A DNA stretch of 64,000 nt, from the NCBI GenBank assembly GCA_903932155.1, contig CAIZFH010000048.1, positions 26,748 through 90,747 of the forward strand, given 5' to 3'. The notes beneath the pieces are model-generated. The model saw only the letters and a program-made list of their open reading frames with translations. It was not told the DNA's origin and did not search any database. Every line of letters starts with the position of its first letter. The stretch's first letter is position 1. This stretch comes from an uncultured Granulicella sp. (GTDB lineage Bacteria; Acidobacteriota; Terriglobia; Terriglobales; Acidobacteriaceae). The translations under genes were made by a program, and so were the position numbers. Shown piece by piece: positions 35,166 through 43,811 of the stretch.

Positions 35166-36314
35166 ATGCCTTTCCGCAACATTGAAGCACCGAGTACATC
35201 GTCCGCTCCCGCGCCTGCCGCGCACCCTCACGCACATCATGGCGCTGCGCACGATTACTCGCGCAACCCGATGAATATCTACTGGGAGATGACGCAGGCC
35301 TGCGGACTGGCCTGCCGCCACTGCCGCGCCGAGGCCATCTCCACGCCGCATCCTGAAGAGCTGAACACCATCGAGAGCATGGACCTGCTGCGCCAGATTG
35401 CATCCTTCGGCGATCCCATGCCGCACCTCATCCTCACCGGCGGCGATCCGTTGAAGCGCGCCGATCTGTACGATCTCATCGACGAGGCGCACCGCCTGGG
35501 GCTCACCATCTCCGTCACGCCCAGCGCCACCGCCGACCTCACCTACGGCGTGCTGGCCAAGCTGAAGGCGCATGGAGTAGAAAGCCTGGGGCTAAGTCTG
35601 GACGGCTCGACGGCTGCGCGGCATGAGGCTGTGCGCGGCGTGGAGGGTTGCTTCGACTGGACGATTCGCGCGGCCCAGAACGCGGCCAAGCTGGGAATCC
35701 CGATCCAGGTGAATACCCTGGTCGCGCAGGAGACAGAGGACGAGCTGCCCGCCATCTACGAGCTGCTCAAGACCGTTCACGTCATGCGCTGGAGCCTCTT
35801 CTTCCTCATCGCGGTGGGCCGTGGCAAGCTGTTGAAGCCGGTCTCGCCCAAGCGGGGCGAGGAGATCATGCAGTGGGCCTTCGACCTGACCCAGGAAGCG
35901 CCGTTTATTGTTGCGACCACCGAGGCGCCTTCCTATCGCCGTGTCGCTCTGGAGCGGATGCGCGAGAAGGGAATGACGGGCGCGCAGATGGCGCAGGCGC
36001 CGGTCTCGCGCGGCTTCGAGATCCGCGATGGCAATGGAATCATGTTCGTCTCCAACACGGGAGACCTCTGCCCCGCGGGCTTCCTGCCGCTTACCACCGG
36101 CAACGTGCGCAGGGACCGGATGGTGGATATCTACCGCGACTCGCCGGTCTTCCGCGAACTGCACACGCCCAGCCACTTCAAGGGCAAGTGCGGCGTCTGC
36201 GAGTATCGCACGCTCTGCGGCGGTTCGCGCGCACGCGCATTTGCCTATACCGGCGACCCGCTGGAGAGCGACCCCTTCTGCGCGTACGAACCCAAGGCCA
36301 GCGCTTCCCTCTAA
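35166..36314 (+). CDS. radical SAM/SPASM protein, AhbD/NirJ-like
   Basis: 382 residues. The radical SAM motif is Cys46-x3-Cys50-x2-Cys53 (CGLACRHC), preceded by a His-rich N-terminal tail (HPHAHHGAAHD). The barrel has LTGGDPLKRADLYDLI and SLDGSTAARHEAVRG. A SPASM region with extra cysteines (DLCPAGFLP, CGVCEYRTLCGGSR, DPFC) would bind further iron-sulphur clusters. Family members include the heme decarboxylase AhbD and heme d1 protein NirJ; the hemY neighbour makes a heme role likely, but the reaction is inferred. AGGAG lies 9 nt upstream of the ATG. It overlaps nothing and is followed by repeats. Confidence 0.8.
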   Translation: MPFRNIEAPSTSSAPAPAAHPHAHHGAAHDYSRNPMNIYWEMTQACGLACRHCRAEAISTPHPEELNTIESMDLLRQIASFGDPMPHLILTGGDPLKRADLYDLIDEAHRLGLTISVTPSATADLTYGVLAKLKAHGVESLGLSLDGSTAARHEAVRGVEGCFDWTIRAAQNAAKLGIPIQVNTLVAQETEDELPAIYELLKTVHVMRWSLFFLIAVGRGKLLKPVSPKRGEEIMQWAFDLTQEAPFIVATTEAPSYRRVALERMREKGMTGAQMAQAPVSRGFEIRDGNGIMFVSNTGDLCPAGFLPLTTGNVRRDRMVDIYRDSPVFRELHTPSHFKGKCGVCEYRTLCGGSRARAFAYTGDPLESDPFCAYEPKASASL

Positions 36315-36316
36315 CC

Positions 36317-36382
36317 CACCTTTGAATCACCACAAAATTTCGGGTGCCCCATCCTTCCGCAGTCTCATCGCGGAAGGGTGGG
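36317..36382 (+). repeat. REP-type palindrome, copy 1
   Basis: CCTTTGAATCACC...TTCGGGTGCCCCATCCTTCCGC, an 8-nt loop, then GCGGAAGGGTGGG. It is homologous over about 43 bases to 36867-36931. Confidence 0.75.
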
Positions 36383-36426
36383 TTATCGTTTGCGGTAGCA
36401 AACGACCCGCTATTGCCGTTTTCGTT

Positions 36427-36481
36427 TGTCATCCTGAGCGAAGTTTGGCGCGCTAGCGCCAAACGCAGTCGAAGGACCCCG
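36427..36481. repeat. second repeat family hairpin (TTTGGCGC-GCTA-GCGCCAAA)
   Basis: TCATCCTGAGCGAAG, then the hairpin TTTGGCGC-GCTA-GCGCCAAA, then CGCAGTCGAAGGACCCC. The outer GAGCGAAG / GTCGAAGGACC ends resemble a common intergenic repeat. It is distinct from the GTGCCCCAT family. Confidence 0.5.
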
Positions 36482-36506
36482 ACGCACTCCACATCACCTC
36501 ACCCGC

Positions 36507-36938
36507 CTAGATCAACTTCTCGAATGTGGGGATGATGACCGTTTCAAACTGCTCCAAGCAAACCTTCAAGACATCCTCCGTTTCGAGGGTATCTGGCCCC
36601 ACGCCAATAGTTTCGTCGAAAGTTATATACGGGGTGAAGCTACGCTTCACATTCACTGGAGACCCTCCGGGAATTTCTTCCGCCAAAGGGATTTCTGCGC
36701 CGTCATTAAGGCCACCCAGAACGGAAGTTCCCGTCATTCCACCGGAATACACAATATCGTGTCGCACTGCGATGCGGGGCAAGAGCACGTAAGGGTGCTT
36801 ATGCTTGTCGATGTTCGCTAGTTTTCCGATGATCCGGAGAATGTTATGAATTCCTGGCGGGTGGCTCACCCTTTGAATTACCGCAAAACTTCGGGTGCCC
36901 CATCCTTCGCTTTTTCCTAGCGAAGGGTGGGAGACCAC
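36507..36938 (-). pseudogene. N-terminally truncated hypothetical gene fused to a REP
   Basis: An open frame of 143 codons, but its first ~28 codons are the REP palindrome and flank (SHPSLGKSEGWGTRSFAVIQ) rather than protein-like sequence. The remaining ~115 residues (NILRIIGKLANIDKHKHPYVLLP... ending FETVIIPTFEKLI) look like the C-terminal part of a conserved hypothetical protein with an INNIDKHKH-type motif. The natural start and N-terminus are missing, so I read it as a remnant cut by repeat insertion or deletion. Its original function is not recognised. Confidence 0.55.
36867..36931 (+). repeat. REP-type palindrome, copy 2
   Basis: CCTTTGAATTACCGCAAAA-CTTCGGGTGCCCCATCCTTCGC, a 9-nt loop, then GCGAAGGGTGGG. 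It forms the 5' boundary of the truncated gene. Confidence 0.75.
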
Positions 36939-37050
36939 TTATCTCGCCAAATTGAGAATGGATGGGATTTCTTTCTTCAATATCATCAGGCGGCTGCCCC
37001 ACCCGCTAACATAAAGCCCTTATATCAAGACACCCTTCCCACAAGGTAAA

Positions 37051-37296
37051 TCAGCGGTAGGCTTCGCTGCGATGATGTACGCGGCGAACTTCGATTGTGT
37101 CGGGATCGGCACAGACGAAGAAGAGCCGGTAATCCCCTATACGCAGCCGAAGCTCTTCTCTCCCTTGGAGTGCTTTTACATCGCCCGCGCCCGATTCCGC
37201 AAAGCGATGCAGCGCGGAAATAATGTGCATCGCTATGGGCTTGCTCAGGCTACGCACATCGCCCTTGGCGGGATCGCTCCAAACGATCCGTTTCAC
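37051..37296 (-). CDS. RelE/ParE-family toxin
   Basis: An 81-residue toxin of the RelE fold: MKRIVWSDPAKGDVRSLSKPIAMHIISAL, GDVKALQGREELRLRIGDYRLFFV and EVRRVHHRSEAY. The R-L-R-I-G-DYR core and C-terminal HHR-AY are diagnostic. RelE-like toxins cut mRNA in the ribosome, while ParE members inhibit gyrase; this one looks RelE-like. Its ATG overlaps the antitoxin stop by 4 nt. Confidence 0.88.
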   Translation of the reverse strand: MKRIVWSDPAKGDVRSLSKPIAMHIISALHRFAESGAGDVKALQGREELRLRIGDYRLFFVCADPDTIEVRRVHHRSEAYR

Positions 37297-37583
37297 TTCG
37301 TTTCCTGGTACTTGTCGATCTCTTCCTGGGTGATTCCGAGTTCGGCCAAAACCTGCTCGTGGGGGATGGCCGTGTTACCTTTCAACCATTCATTCGCTTC
37401 CGCGAGCGATTTCTCTTCTGCCGCCGTAACCGGTTCGTCGTCGAAAGGGGCATTGGCGATAGCGCGGGAGACAGGATCGAGTATGATTTTCATAAGGCCG
37501 ACAACGGCCGAAACCTGCCCGGGAGCCATGCGGTCGATCAACTCGTATGCTTGTTGCTTCGGATCTGTGGAGGCAACGGCCAT
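37293..37583 (-). CDS. RelE-associated antitoxin
   Basis: A 96-residue acidic protein encoded immediately upstream of, and overlapping, the RelE-type toxin. It contains KQQAYELIDRMAPGQVSAVVGLMKIIL and a charged C-terminal half (TAAEEKSLAEANEWLK... LGITQEEIDKYQE). This is a common antitoxin type beside RelE toxins. It does not show a clear HTH; autoregulation would depend on its N-terminal part. The promoter is expected in the 37.6-38.0 kb intergenic element. Confidence 0.78.
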   Translation of the reverse strand: MAVASTDPKQQAYELIDRMAPGQVSAVVGLMKIILDPVSRAIANAPFDDEPVTAAEEKSLAEANEWLKGNTAIPHEQVLAELGITQEEIDKYQETK

Positions 37584-38048
37584 TTTGAGTCCTCACGGAA
37601 ATTTGTCGAGGCTGAATCTGAGTGTAGTTGATCTTATAACTGTCAAAGCGCCCAAAAGCTAAAAAGAGCAACCGTATCCCATTCATCGCGATTGGATGGG
37701 GTGTCGTCGAAATTATTTCCTTCAAAAACCTCAGCAAATCCGCATGTCAAGGGGCTCGACCCTCCAAAATCCCCTCATCTCCAACTATTCAAACCACTTC
37801 CTTCCGGAAAATAGTTGGCATAGTAGTTATGCTCCAACGCGTACTATTTAAATAGGGCTCAAAAGAGAAAGAGGGCGTGAAGTATAGATTGGATAGATAT
37901 ATTCCGTATACCACCGGGGGGTATACCGTATACCACCGGTACATATACTTTTCCCTTTGTTTTTTATACTTTACGAAAATAGGGGTGGGGGGGTGGTAAC
38001 GCTGGAGGATAGACTTGAAGCCACTCCAGTGTGCACTGATTCGAAGCT
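37584..38048. other. A/T-rich intergenic element with palindromes and duplicated GTATACC sites
   Basis: 465 bases without a credible gene, upstream of the TA operon and downstream of smc. Features: a CCCATTCATCGCGATTGGATGGGG hairpin (about 37678-37701); 9-bp inverted repeats CCAACTATT (37781-37789) and AATAGTTGG (37810-37818) with TTCCGGAA in the loop; and two identical 14-mers CCGTATACCACCGG at 37904-37917 and 37926-37939, exactly 22 bp apart, with the palindrome GGTATACC between them. The two-helical-turn spacing suggests cooperative protein binding. GC is far below the window average. Confidence 0.5.
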
Positions 38049-41000
38049 TTACGCAACCTCGCGGCGGTCGCGGGTGGCCTCGCGGCGGTTCAGGTTGACA
38101 CTAACGATCTTGGAGACACCCGGCTCCTGCATGGTGACGCCGTAGATCATGTCGGCCATCTGCATGGTGCGTTTGGAATGGGTGATGACGACGAACTGGG
38201 TGGTCGCAGCCATCTCCGTAATCATCTGGACGAAGCGGCCGACGTTGGTCTCGTCCAGAGGCGCGTCCACTTCGTCGAGCACGCAGAACGGAGCGGGCTG
38301 GAATTGGAAGATGCCGACCAGCAGGCTGAGCGCGGTGAGGGCTTTTTCTCCGCCGGAGAGGAGCATGATGTTCTGCAACTTCTTGCCCGGAGGCGAGGCG
38401 ACGATGTCGATGCCGGAGTCGGCGACGTCTTCCGCGTCTGTGAGACGCATGAAGGCCTGGCCGCCGCCGAAGAGCTTGGCAAAGGCCGCGCCGAAGTTGC
38501 GATTGATGACCTCGAAGGCGGCGTCGAACTTGACCCGCGAGACTTCGTCGATCTCCTTGATGGAGGACTGGGTGTTCTCGATGGACTCCAGCAGGTCGCG
38601 GCGCTGGGTCTCCAGGAAGGTGTGGCGCGCGGCGGTCTCGTTGTACTCCTCCAGCGCCATCATGTTCACCGGACCCATGGCTTCCAGACGCTGCTTCAGC
38701 GCGCGAGCCTCGTCTTCGGCGGCGGCAAGCGCATCGCCTTCCATGCGCGCAATGGAGTCGTCGACGCGCAGAGCGGCGGCTTCCACGCCGAGATCGTTGA
38801 GGCAGGTGGCGTCGATGTGTTCAATGTCGGAGGCGAGCTTGGCCGAGCGCGCGGTCAGGTTGGCGCGCTGTTCGCGCAGCTCCTCGGTCTGGTGGCGAAG
38901 AGTGCGCAGTTTGGTGTCCAGTTCGCTCATGCGCGCGCGCAGTTCTGTGGCCTCGGCGGTGAGGCGTGCGCCTTCGGCCACGGCACTGGCGCGGGTCTCG
39001 ACCAGGGAGCCATGCTGCGAGGCAAGTTCGGCGGTCTCCTGCTCTCGCCGGACTTTTTCCGCACCGGCGGCTTCCAGTTGCTGCTCGATTTGCGTGATGC
39101 GCGCGGTCTGCGCGTCTGCCATGCGCTGCGTCTGCTCGAAGGTTGCGGCGGCGTTGCGGCGGCGTTCCTCCAGCCCGGCAAGTGCGGCGGCTGCCTCCGA
39201 GGCGGCCTGTTGCAAGCTCTCGCGCTGCTGGCGAAGGCCGTCGAGCTGCTGTTGCATCTCAGCCGACTGCGATTCAAGTGTGGCGCGCTCGGACTCGAAC
39301 GCCGCCGCCTCCTGCTGTAGGCGGGCGATGGCTTCCTGTTTCTGTGCGCGGGCCTCTCGGTTGCGGTCGGCGGACTGCGCCCACTCCTGCAGGCGGCGCT
39401 CGATGCGCGCGGTCTCCTGCTCCATCTGGCGCAGCGCCGCGCCAGAGTTTGCCGACTCGCGCTCCGCGTCGCGGCACTCCTGCGTCTTGCCGTCGAGTGT
39501 GGAGGTAAGTTCGCGCAGCTCGCGCTCGAGCGTTGCAGCTGTGTGCTCTGCCTGCGCCAACTCGGCATCGGTTGCGTCGAGCTTCTGCTGCACCTCGTGC
39601 AGCTCACGCTTCAGGGCCAGCGGCCCTTGTGCGCGCAGATGTCCGCCCGTGACCGTAGCGTTGTGGAAGACTTCGCCCGTGGGGCTGAGGAAGAAGCCGC
39701 GGGGATGTTCCTCCGCCATCCTGCGCGCGGTTGCCGTATCGGGCGCAATAAATCCGTCGCCCAGCTTAGGCAGCATGGATTCCAGCGATGTGCCGAATCC
39801 GTTGAGTACGCGGATGCAGTCCTTCAGCGCAATAACGCCCTCTGGAGCCGGCAAGCTGTTCGCAAGTCCCAGTTGCCGGTTCACTTCCTCCTCGCCGTGC
39901 ACGAGGAAGGTAGCTCGGCCGGCGACATCGGAGACGAGCATACGCACGCCCGCGTCCGCCGCGTCCCAACTCTTCACCACCACGAAGTTCAGTTCGTCGC
40001 GCAGGAACTCATCCACGATGCCCTCGTACTGCCCGTCTACTTCGAGGAAGTCGGCCAGTGTTCCCATCGGCGAGAGCAGGCTGGCTGCTGCGCCGGCGGA
40101 ATTAACCTTGAAGATGTTCTTCACCGTATCGGTGGAGTAGCTGTGCTCCTGGATCAGGTCGACGAGCGAGCTGCGACGGCCCTTCAGCGACGCCTGCTGT
40201 TCCCGCAACTGGTCGCCCAACCGCTTGGTTGCCGACTCGGCAGTGCGCGACTCCTCGATCTTGTGTTGCAGCTCGGCAATCTCCGTCTCTAGTGCCTTCA
40301 GGCGATCGGTCACTGTGCCGTAGGTCAAGGCCAACTGGCCGCGCTCGAATCCCAGCTCGGAGAGCTCGCGGCGCGCGCCGTCTGACTCGGCGACCAGGCG
40401 CTCGGATTCGCTATCGAGAGCGGCGAGTGCCACTTCGGCCTGTGCCTGCTGGTTGCGGCTCTGGCTGGCGCGCTCCAGCAACTGGAAGCCGGTGCGGCGA
40501 TTCTGCTCGGTCTGCTGCTCGCTGGCCGCGACCGCGTGGGATGCCTCCTGGGCGCGCTGCTGCTGGGCCTGCGCAGCTTCGCGCGAGCTCGCAGCCTCCG
40601 CCGTTGCGTTCTCCAGGAAGCTGCGCTGTCCCTCCAATTCACCTGCCAGAACTCGAAGCTGCTCACGCGCCTGATCTAGGTCTTCGCCACCGGCACCGAT
40701 GCGCGCGGTTAGCTCCGCCACACGATCGGTGTTGGCGGCCATGCGCGCAGTGACGCGCTCCAACTCAACGGCGGAGTGGTTCGCCCTGGCTCCCGCATCG
40801 CGAATCTGCTGGTCGAACTGATAGCCCTGCTCGACACCGGCGGTGTGCTCGGCGTCCATCGCGTCCACCGCGGCCGACTGCTCGTCGATCTGCGCGGTCA
40901 GGACCGCGATCTGCGAGGCGACTGCGGAGTGCTCGGCGTCCAACTGGCTCATGCGGCTGGCCAGCACCACGCGCAGCCGGGCGCGCAGGTCGTCGCGCAG

Positions 41001-41972
41001 AAGGCTGTAGCGTTCTGCTTTGGATGCCTGGCGCTTCAGCGAGTTCATCTGGCGCGTGACCTCTTCAAAAATGTCGTTGACGCGCGACAGATTCACCTTG
41101 GCGGATTCCAGACGCAACTCCGCCAGCCGTTTCTTGGTCTTGAAACGGGTGATGCCCGCGGCTTCTTCAATCACCGCGCGGCGGTCCATGGGCTTGGAGC
41201 TGAGTATCTGGCCGATTCGCTCCTGGCTGATGATGGCGTAGGTTTCGCCGCCCAGTCCGGTTCCCATAAAGATGTCCTGAATGTCGCGCAGGCGGCAGAT
41301 TTTGCCATTGAGCAGGTACTCGGAGTCTCCGGAGCGGAAGAGCCGACGCGTGATGGTCACCTCTCCGGCGCGTACCGGCGAGCGGCCAAACCTGCGGCGG
41401 CGAATCTTCAGGACTACGCCGGGCGCTTCTGGGGCAGCGTCCTTACCGGACTCAGCCGAGCTGCCTTCTATGGACCCATCGAGCTGGTCTGGGTCCGATT
41501 CTTCTGCATCCACTCTTGACCCGTCGATGCCGATTACCACTCCCGGCTGCGCTTCGCGGACGGCCTCTTCGGTCTCCTCGGCCTTCTGCCGGCGGAGACT
41601 GGTCTCATCCCAGTCGCCCGCCAGATCCAGGGCACGTTCGCTGGAGCCATCGCTGGACCAGTCGCTGCCCTCATCACCGGTCAGGTCTGCGCCGTCGTAG
41701 ACCTCTGGATCGACCAGCGTAAGCGAGACCTCTGCCATGCCAGTTGCCTTGCGGTCGCGCGTGCCGGCGAAGATGACGTCCTCCATCTTGAGGCCGCGCA
41801 GGCTCTTGGCGGACTGCTCGCCGAGCACCCAGATGATGGCGTCGGAGATATTAGACTTGCCACAGCCATTGGGGCCGACCACCGCGGCGATCCCGTCTCC
41901 CGCGAAGGGGATCTCCGTACGGTCGCAGAACGACTTGAATCCCAACATCTGGACCTTTTTAAGCTTGAGCAA
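38049..41972 (-). CDS. smc: chromosome segregation SMC ATPase
   Basis: Condensin-like SMC that loops and segregates the chromosome with ScpA/ScpB. It has Walker A GPNGCGKSN at residues 33-41, long coiled coils, the hinge (LSPMGTLADFLEVDGQYEGIVDEFL), a second coiled coil, then signature LLSGGEKALTALSLL and Walker B CVLDEVDAPLDE near the C-terminus. At 1307 residues it is over 100 longer than usual. The excess is an acidic insert at about residues 91-200 (GSDWSSDGSSER..., EAESDPDQLDG-like), interrupting the N-terminal head. The start is TTG with GGAGGTG close upstream. It is probably transcribed alone. Confidence 0.95.
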   Translation of the reverse strand: MLKLKKVQMLGFKSFCDRTEIPFAGDGIAAVVGPNGCGKSNISDAIIWVLGEQSAKSLRGLKMEDVIFAGTRDRKATGMAEVSLTLVDPEVYDGADLTGDEGSDWSSDGSSERALDLAGDWDETSLRRQKAEETEEAVREAQPGVVIGIDGSRVDAEESDPDQLDGSIEGSSAESGKDAAPEAPGVVLKIRRRRFGRSPVRAGEVTITRRLFRSGDSEYLLNGKICRLRDIQDIFMGTGLGGETYAIISQERIGQILSSKPMDRRAVIEEAAGITRFKTKKRLAELRLESAKVNLSRVNDIFEEVTRQMNSLKRQASKAERYSLLRDDLRARLRVVLASRMSQLDAEHSAVASQIAVLTAQIDEQSAAVDAMDAEHTAGVEQGYQFDQQIRDAGARANHSAVELERVTARMAANTDRVAELTARIGAGGEDLDQAREQLRVLAGELEGQRSFLENATAEAASSREAAQAQQQRAQEASHAVAASEQQTEQNRRTGFQLLERASQSRNQQAQAEVALAALDSESERLVAESDGARRELSELGFERGQLALTYGTVTDRLKALETEIAELQHKIEESRTAESATKRLGDQLREQQASLKGRRSSLVDLIQEHSYSTDTVKNIFKVNSAGAAASLLSPMGTLADFLEVDGQYEGIVDEFLRDELNFVVVKSWDAADAGVRMLVSDVAGRATFLVHGEEEVNRQLGLANSLPAPEGVIALKDCIRVLNGFGTSLESMLPKLGDGFIAPDTATARRMAEEHPRGFFLSPTGEVFHNATVTGGHLRAQGPLALKRELHEVQQKLDATDAELAQAEHTAATLERELRELTSTLDGKTQECRDAERESANSGAALRQMEQETARIERRLQEWAQSADRNREARAQKQEAIARLQQEAAAFESERATLESQSAEMQQQLDGLRQQRESLQQAASEAAAALAGLEERRRNAAATFEQTQRMADAQTARITQIEQQLEAAGAEKVRREQETAELASQHGSLVETRASAVAEGARLTAEATELRARMSELDTKLRTLRHQTEELREQRANLTARSAKLASDIEHIDATCLNDLGVEAAALRVDDSIARMEGDALAAAEDEARALKQRLEAMGPVNMMALEEYNETAARHTFLETQRRDLLESIENTQSSIKEIDEVSRVKFDAAFEVINRNFGAAFAKLFGGGQAFMRLTDAEDVADSGIDIVASPPGKKLQNIMLLSGGEKALTALSLLVGIFQFQPAPFCVLDEVDAPLDETNVGRFVQMITEMAATTQFVVITHSKRTMQMADMIYGVTMQEPGVSKIVSVNLNRREATRDRREVA

Positions 41973-42207
41973 ACCACACCTCCTGATACTCTGCCAGCCC
42001 CAGGGATGAGCGCGGCGTTACCGTGAACTTCGCGCCGCGCGCAGTACGGATTGGATGAGCCGTACAGTTTCCAATTTAGCGGGTAATGGGGGCGGCATCA
42101 ACAAGACAAACTCTACATATTGTGGATAAGCTGGCTGGAACCCTACAAATGGGCTGGGATGACCGATTTAGGTCAGGTTACCCCATCCGGATTTAGAGCT
42201 TTTATTT

Positions 42208-43215
42208 CTATTTACTGCTCGCTGCGAGGTGGTCTTCGAGAGCATCGAGGGTGCGGTCGAGCCGGGCGAAGGTGAGTGGCCGCCGGAGAGTGAAGGCGCG
42301 CGCCTGGGCGAGGATTTGGCCGCAGAGCAGGAAGTTGCCGGTCTGGCGTCCAGTGGGCTTCATCAGGTAGTCGTAGTGGGTGAACTCCATCAGGCGGGTG
42401 ACTGCCTGGACGCCTTCGACTGGGATGAAGGTCGGCTGCTCGCCGGGATCGTTCGGGCTGGGCTGGGTAGCCAAGTCTTCCTCTATGCCATCGCCGTTGG
42501 CCCACTCCAGAAAGAGAACCTCGCGCAGGGGCAGACGCTGGGGGAGTTCACGAGGTTGGGGAATCTGTACGCGGTACTTGTCGTCCCGGCTGAAGACGCG
42601 GCGCAGAGCTTCGGGGCTGGCTCCGAGGTGATCGAGCGCGCTGCGCCAGAGCTTCAACGCCGGGGCAACGGGGATGACCAGCACGGGACTGGAGTTGGGA
42701 GATGCGCTGGGGCGTGTGTTGAGCAGGCAGATGTCGTCTGCGATGAGGTCGTATCCGCGCTGCGCGAGGCCGGCGGCCAGGGTGGATTTGCCGGCGCCGG
42801 AGTTGCCAAGAAAGGCCGCAACTCCCTCGCCGGTGCGCACGGCACTGGCGTGCAGGGAGTACATCCCGGCCTGGTGGCAGAGGGTGGAGAAGATGGGGGA
42901 GAGGAGATAGGCACGTATGTCGGCGGGTACGGCTCCGGAGGCGGGCTCGACCAGGACCTCGCGGCCGTGGCGAACCAGAAAGTTGGCGACCTCGGGCACG
43001 CGCAGCAGATACTCCTGGCGCGAAGCCCACCAGCGACTCTCGTTGGCCACGACGTTGGCGATGCGCTCGGGTACATCGCCCAAGCGGATGGTAACGACAT
43101 CTGTGCCGGATGCGTCCAAGCTAACGCCAGCGGCAAGCGGATCAAGCTCCGGGAGGGGGATCTCCGACACCAGAAGGAACGGACCGAGGCGATAGTTGAG
43201 GACTCCCAGAAGCAT
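42208..43215 (-). CDS. HPr kinase-like protein of the RiPP (lasso peptide) cluster
   Basis: About 335 residues. An N-terminal ~130-residue domain precedes a HprK-type P-loop, FLGNSGAGKSTLAAGL, with HASAV just before it, GYDLIADDICLL after it and an LEW...LMEFTHYDYLMKP C-terminal segment. HprK homologues of this kind are encoded in lasso-peptide clusters of the paeninodin type, where they phosphorylate the peptide. It is divergent from the two precursor genes. The ATG at 43215 is preferred for family length; 43299 is in frame. Whether it modifies a core Ser (positions 13 and 15 are candidates) or has another role is unknown. Confidence 0.75.
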   Translation of the reverse strand: MLLGVLNYRLGPFLLVSEIPLPELDPLAAGVSLDASGTDVVTIRLGDVPERIANVVANESRWWASRQEYLLRVPEVANFLVRHGREVLVEPASGAVPADIRAYLLSPIFSTLCHQAGMYSLHASAVRTGEGVAAFLGNSGAGKSTLAAGLAQRGYDLIADDICLLNTRPSASPNSSPVLVIPVAPALKLWRSALDHLGASPEALRRVFSRDDKYRVQIPQPRELPQRLPLREVLFLEWANGDGIEEDLATQPSPNDPGEQPTFIPVEGVQAVTRLMEFTHYDYLMKPTGRQTGNFLLCGQILAQARAFTLRRPLTFARLDRTLDALEDHLAASSK

Positions 43216-43372
43216 GGCTGCATCATACCAATGGAAGAGGTAGGAACGGGGACTACGGTTTTGGCTGAGTCCGCGATCCAACGCGGTGCAAGGCAACATA
43301 GTTTGCTGCGATGGGGTTGAAGAAGTGTGACGTTAGTACTGATTTGGCGGGTCTCTGGAACAGATGAGGTCG

Positions 43373-43401
43373 TTGACCTGCCAAGGCGACTTCAATAGCA
43401 T
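43373..43401 (+). promoter_or_regulatory. promoter module for precursor gene 1
   Basis: TTGACC (43373-43378), 17-nt spacer, TAGCAT (43396-43401), 79 bases before the ATG. The same hexamers and spacing recur before precursor gene 2, with shared GACTTC in the spacer and AGAGTTT downstream. Confidence 0.55.
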
Positions 43402-43480
43402 CAAATTATAAGAACAGAGTTTCTCGCTGCATACTGATGGATTATTCCCCCCAGGTTGCTCCGACGATGGAGAGTGTTGC

Positions 43481-43654
43481 ATGGCAGTTTCAAATGATCG
43501 CGTGACCTTAATCTCAGGTAAAATGGTGAAGAGGCAGTGGACAAAGCCAGTACTGGAGACGATTCCGGTGCGCAGTGCGTTGGGGTCTCAGGCGGGAAAC
43601 AAGTGCGACAAGTTCGGATCACTCTCTCATGGTGGTGGACACTGCCCTAAATAG
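43481..43654 (+). CDS. candidate lasso-peptide precursor 1
   Basis: 57 codons, missed by a 60-residue cutoff. Leader residues 16-34 contain W-T-K-P-V-L-E-T-I-P-V, close to the YxxPxL recognition motif that lasso RRE/B1 proteins bind. The core begins at Gly35: ring segment GSQAGNKCD ends in Asp at core position 9, then a 14-residue tail with GSLSHG, Cys21 and C-terminal Pro-Lys. Gly1 and Asp9 fit an isopeptide ring, and Cys8 and Cys21 fit one ring-to-tail disulfide, as in class III lasso peptides (BI-32169 type). Position -2 is Ala, not the usual Thr. GGAGAG lies about 7 nt upstream of the ATG. Homology to precursor 2 and the neighbouring genes support it. Confidence 0.75.
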   Translation: MAVSNDRVTLISGKMVKRQWTKPVLETIPVRSALGSQAGNKCDKFGSLSHGGGHCPK

Positions 43655-43811
43655 TGCGACCGCAAGACATCCGAATCAGCCAGCCGCACCAAGAGTGAAT
43701 TTGCTACATGGTTCCAGGTTCTTTTCTGGACAGAGACAGTTATTGCCGGGATGCGACTATAACCCATCAAATTTGTATTGGTCTAGCAAACCTTATGCAC
43801 AAGTTGCGTCA

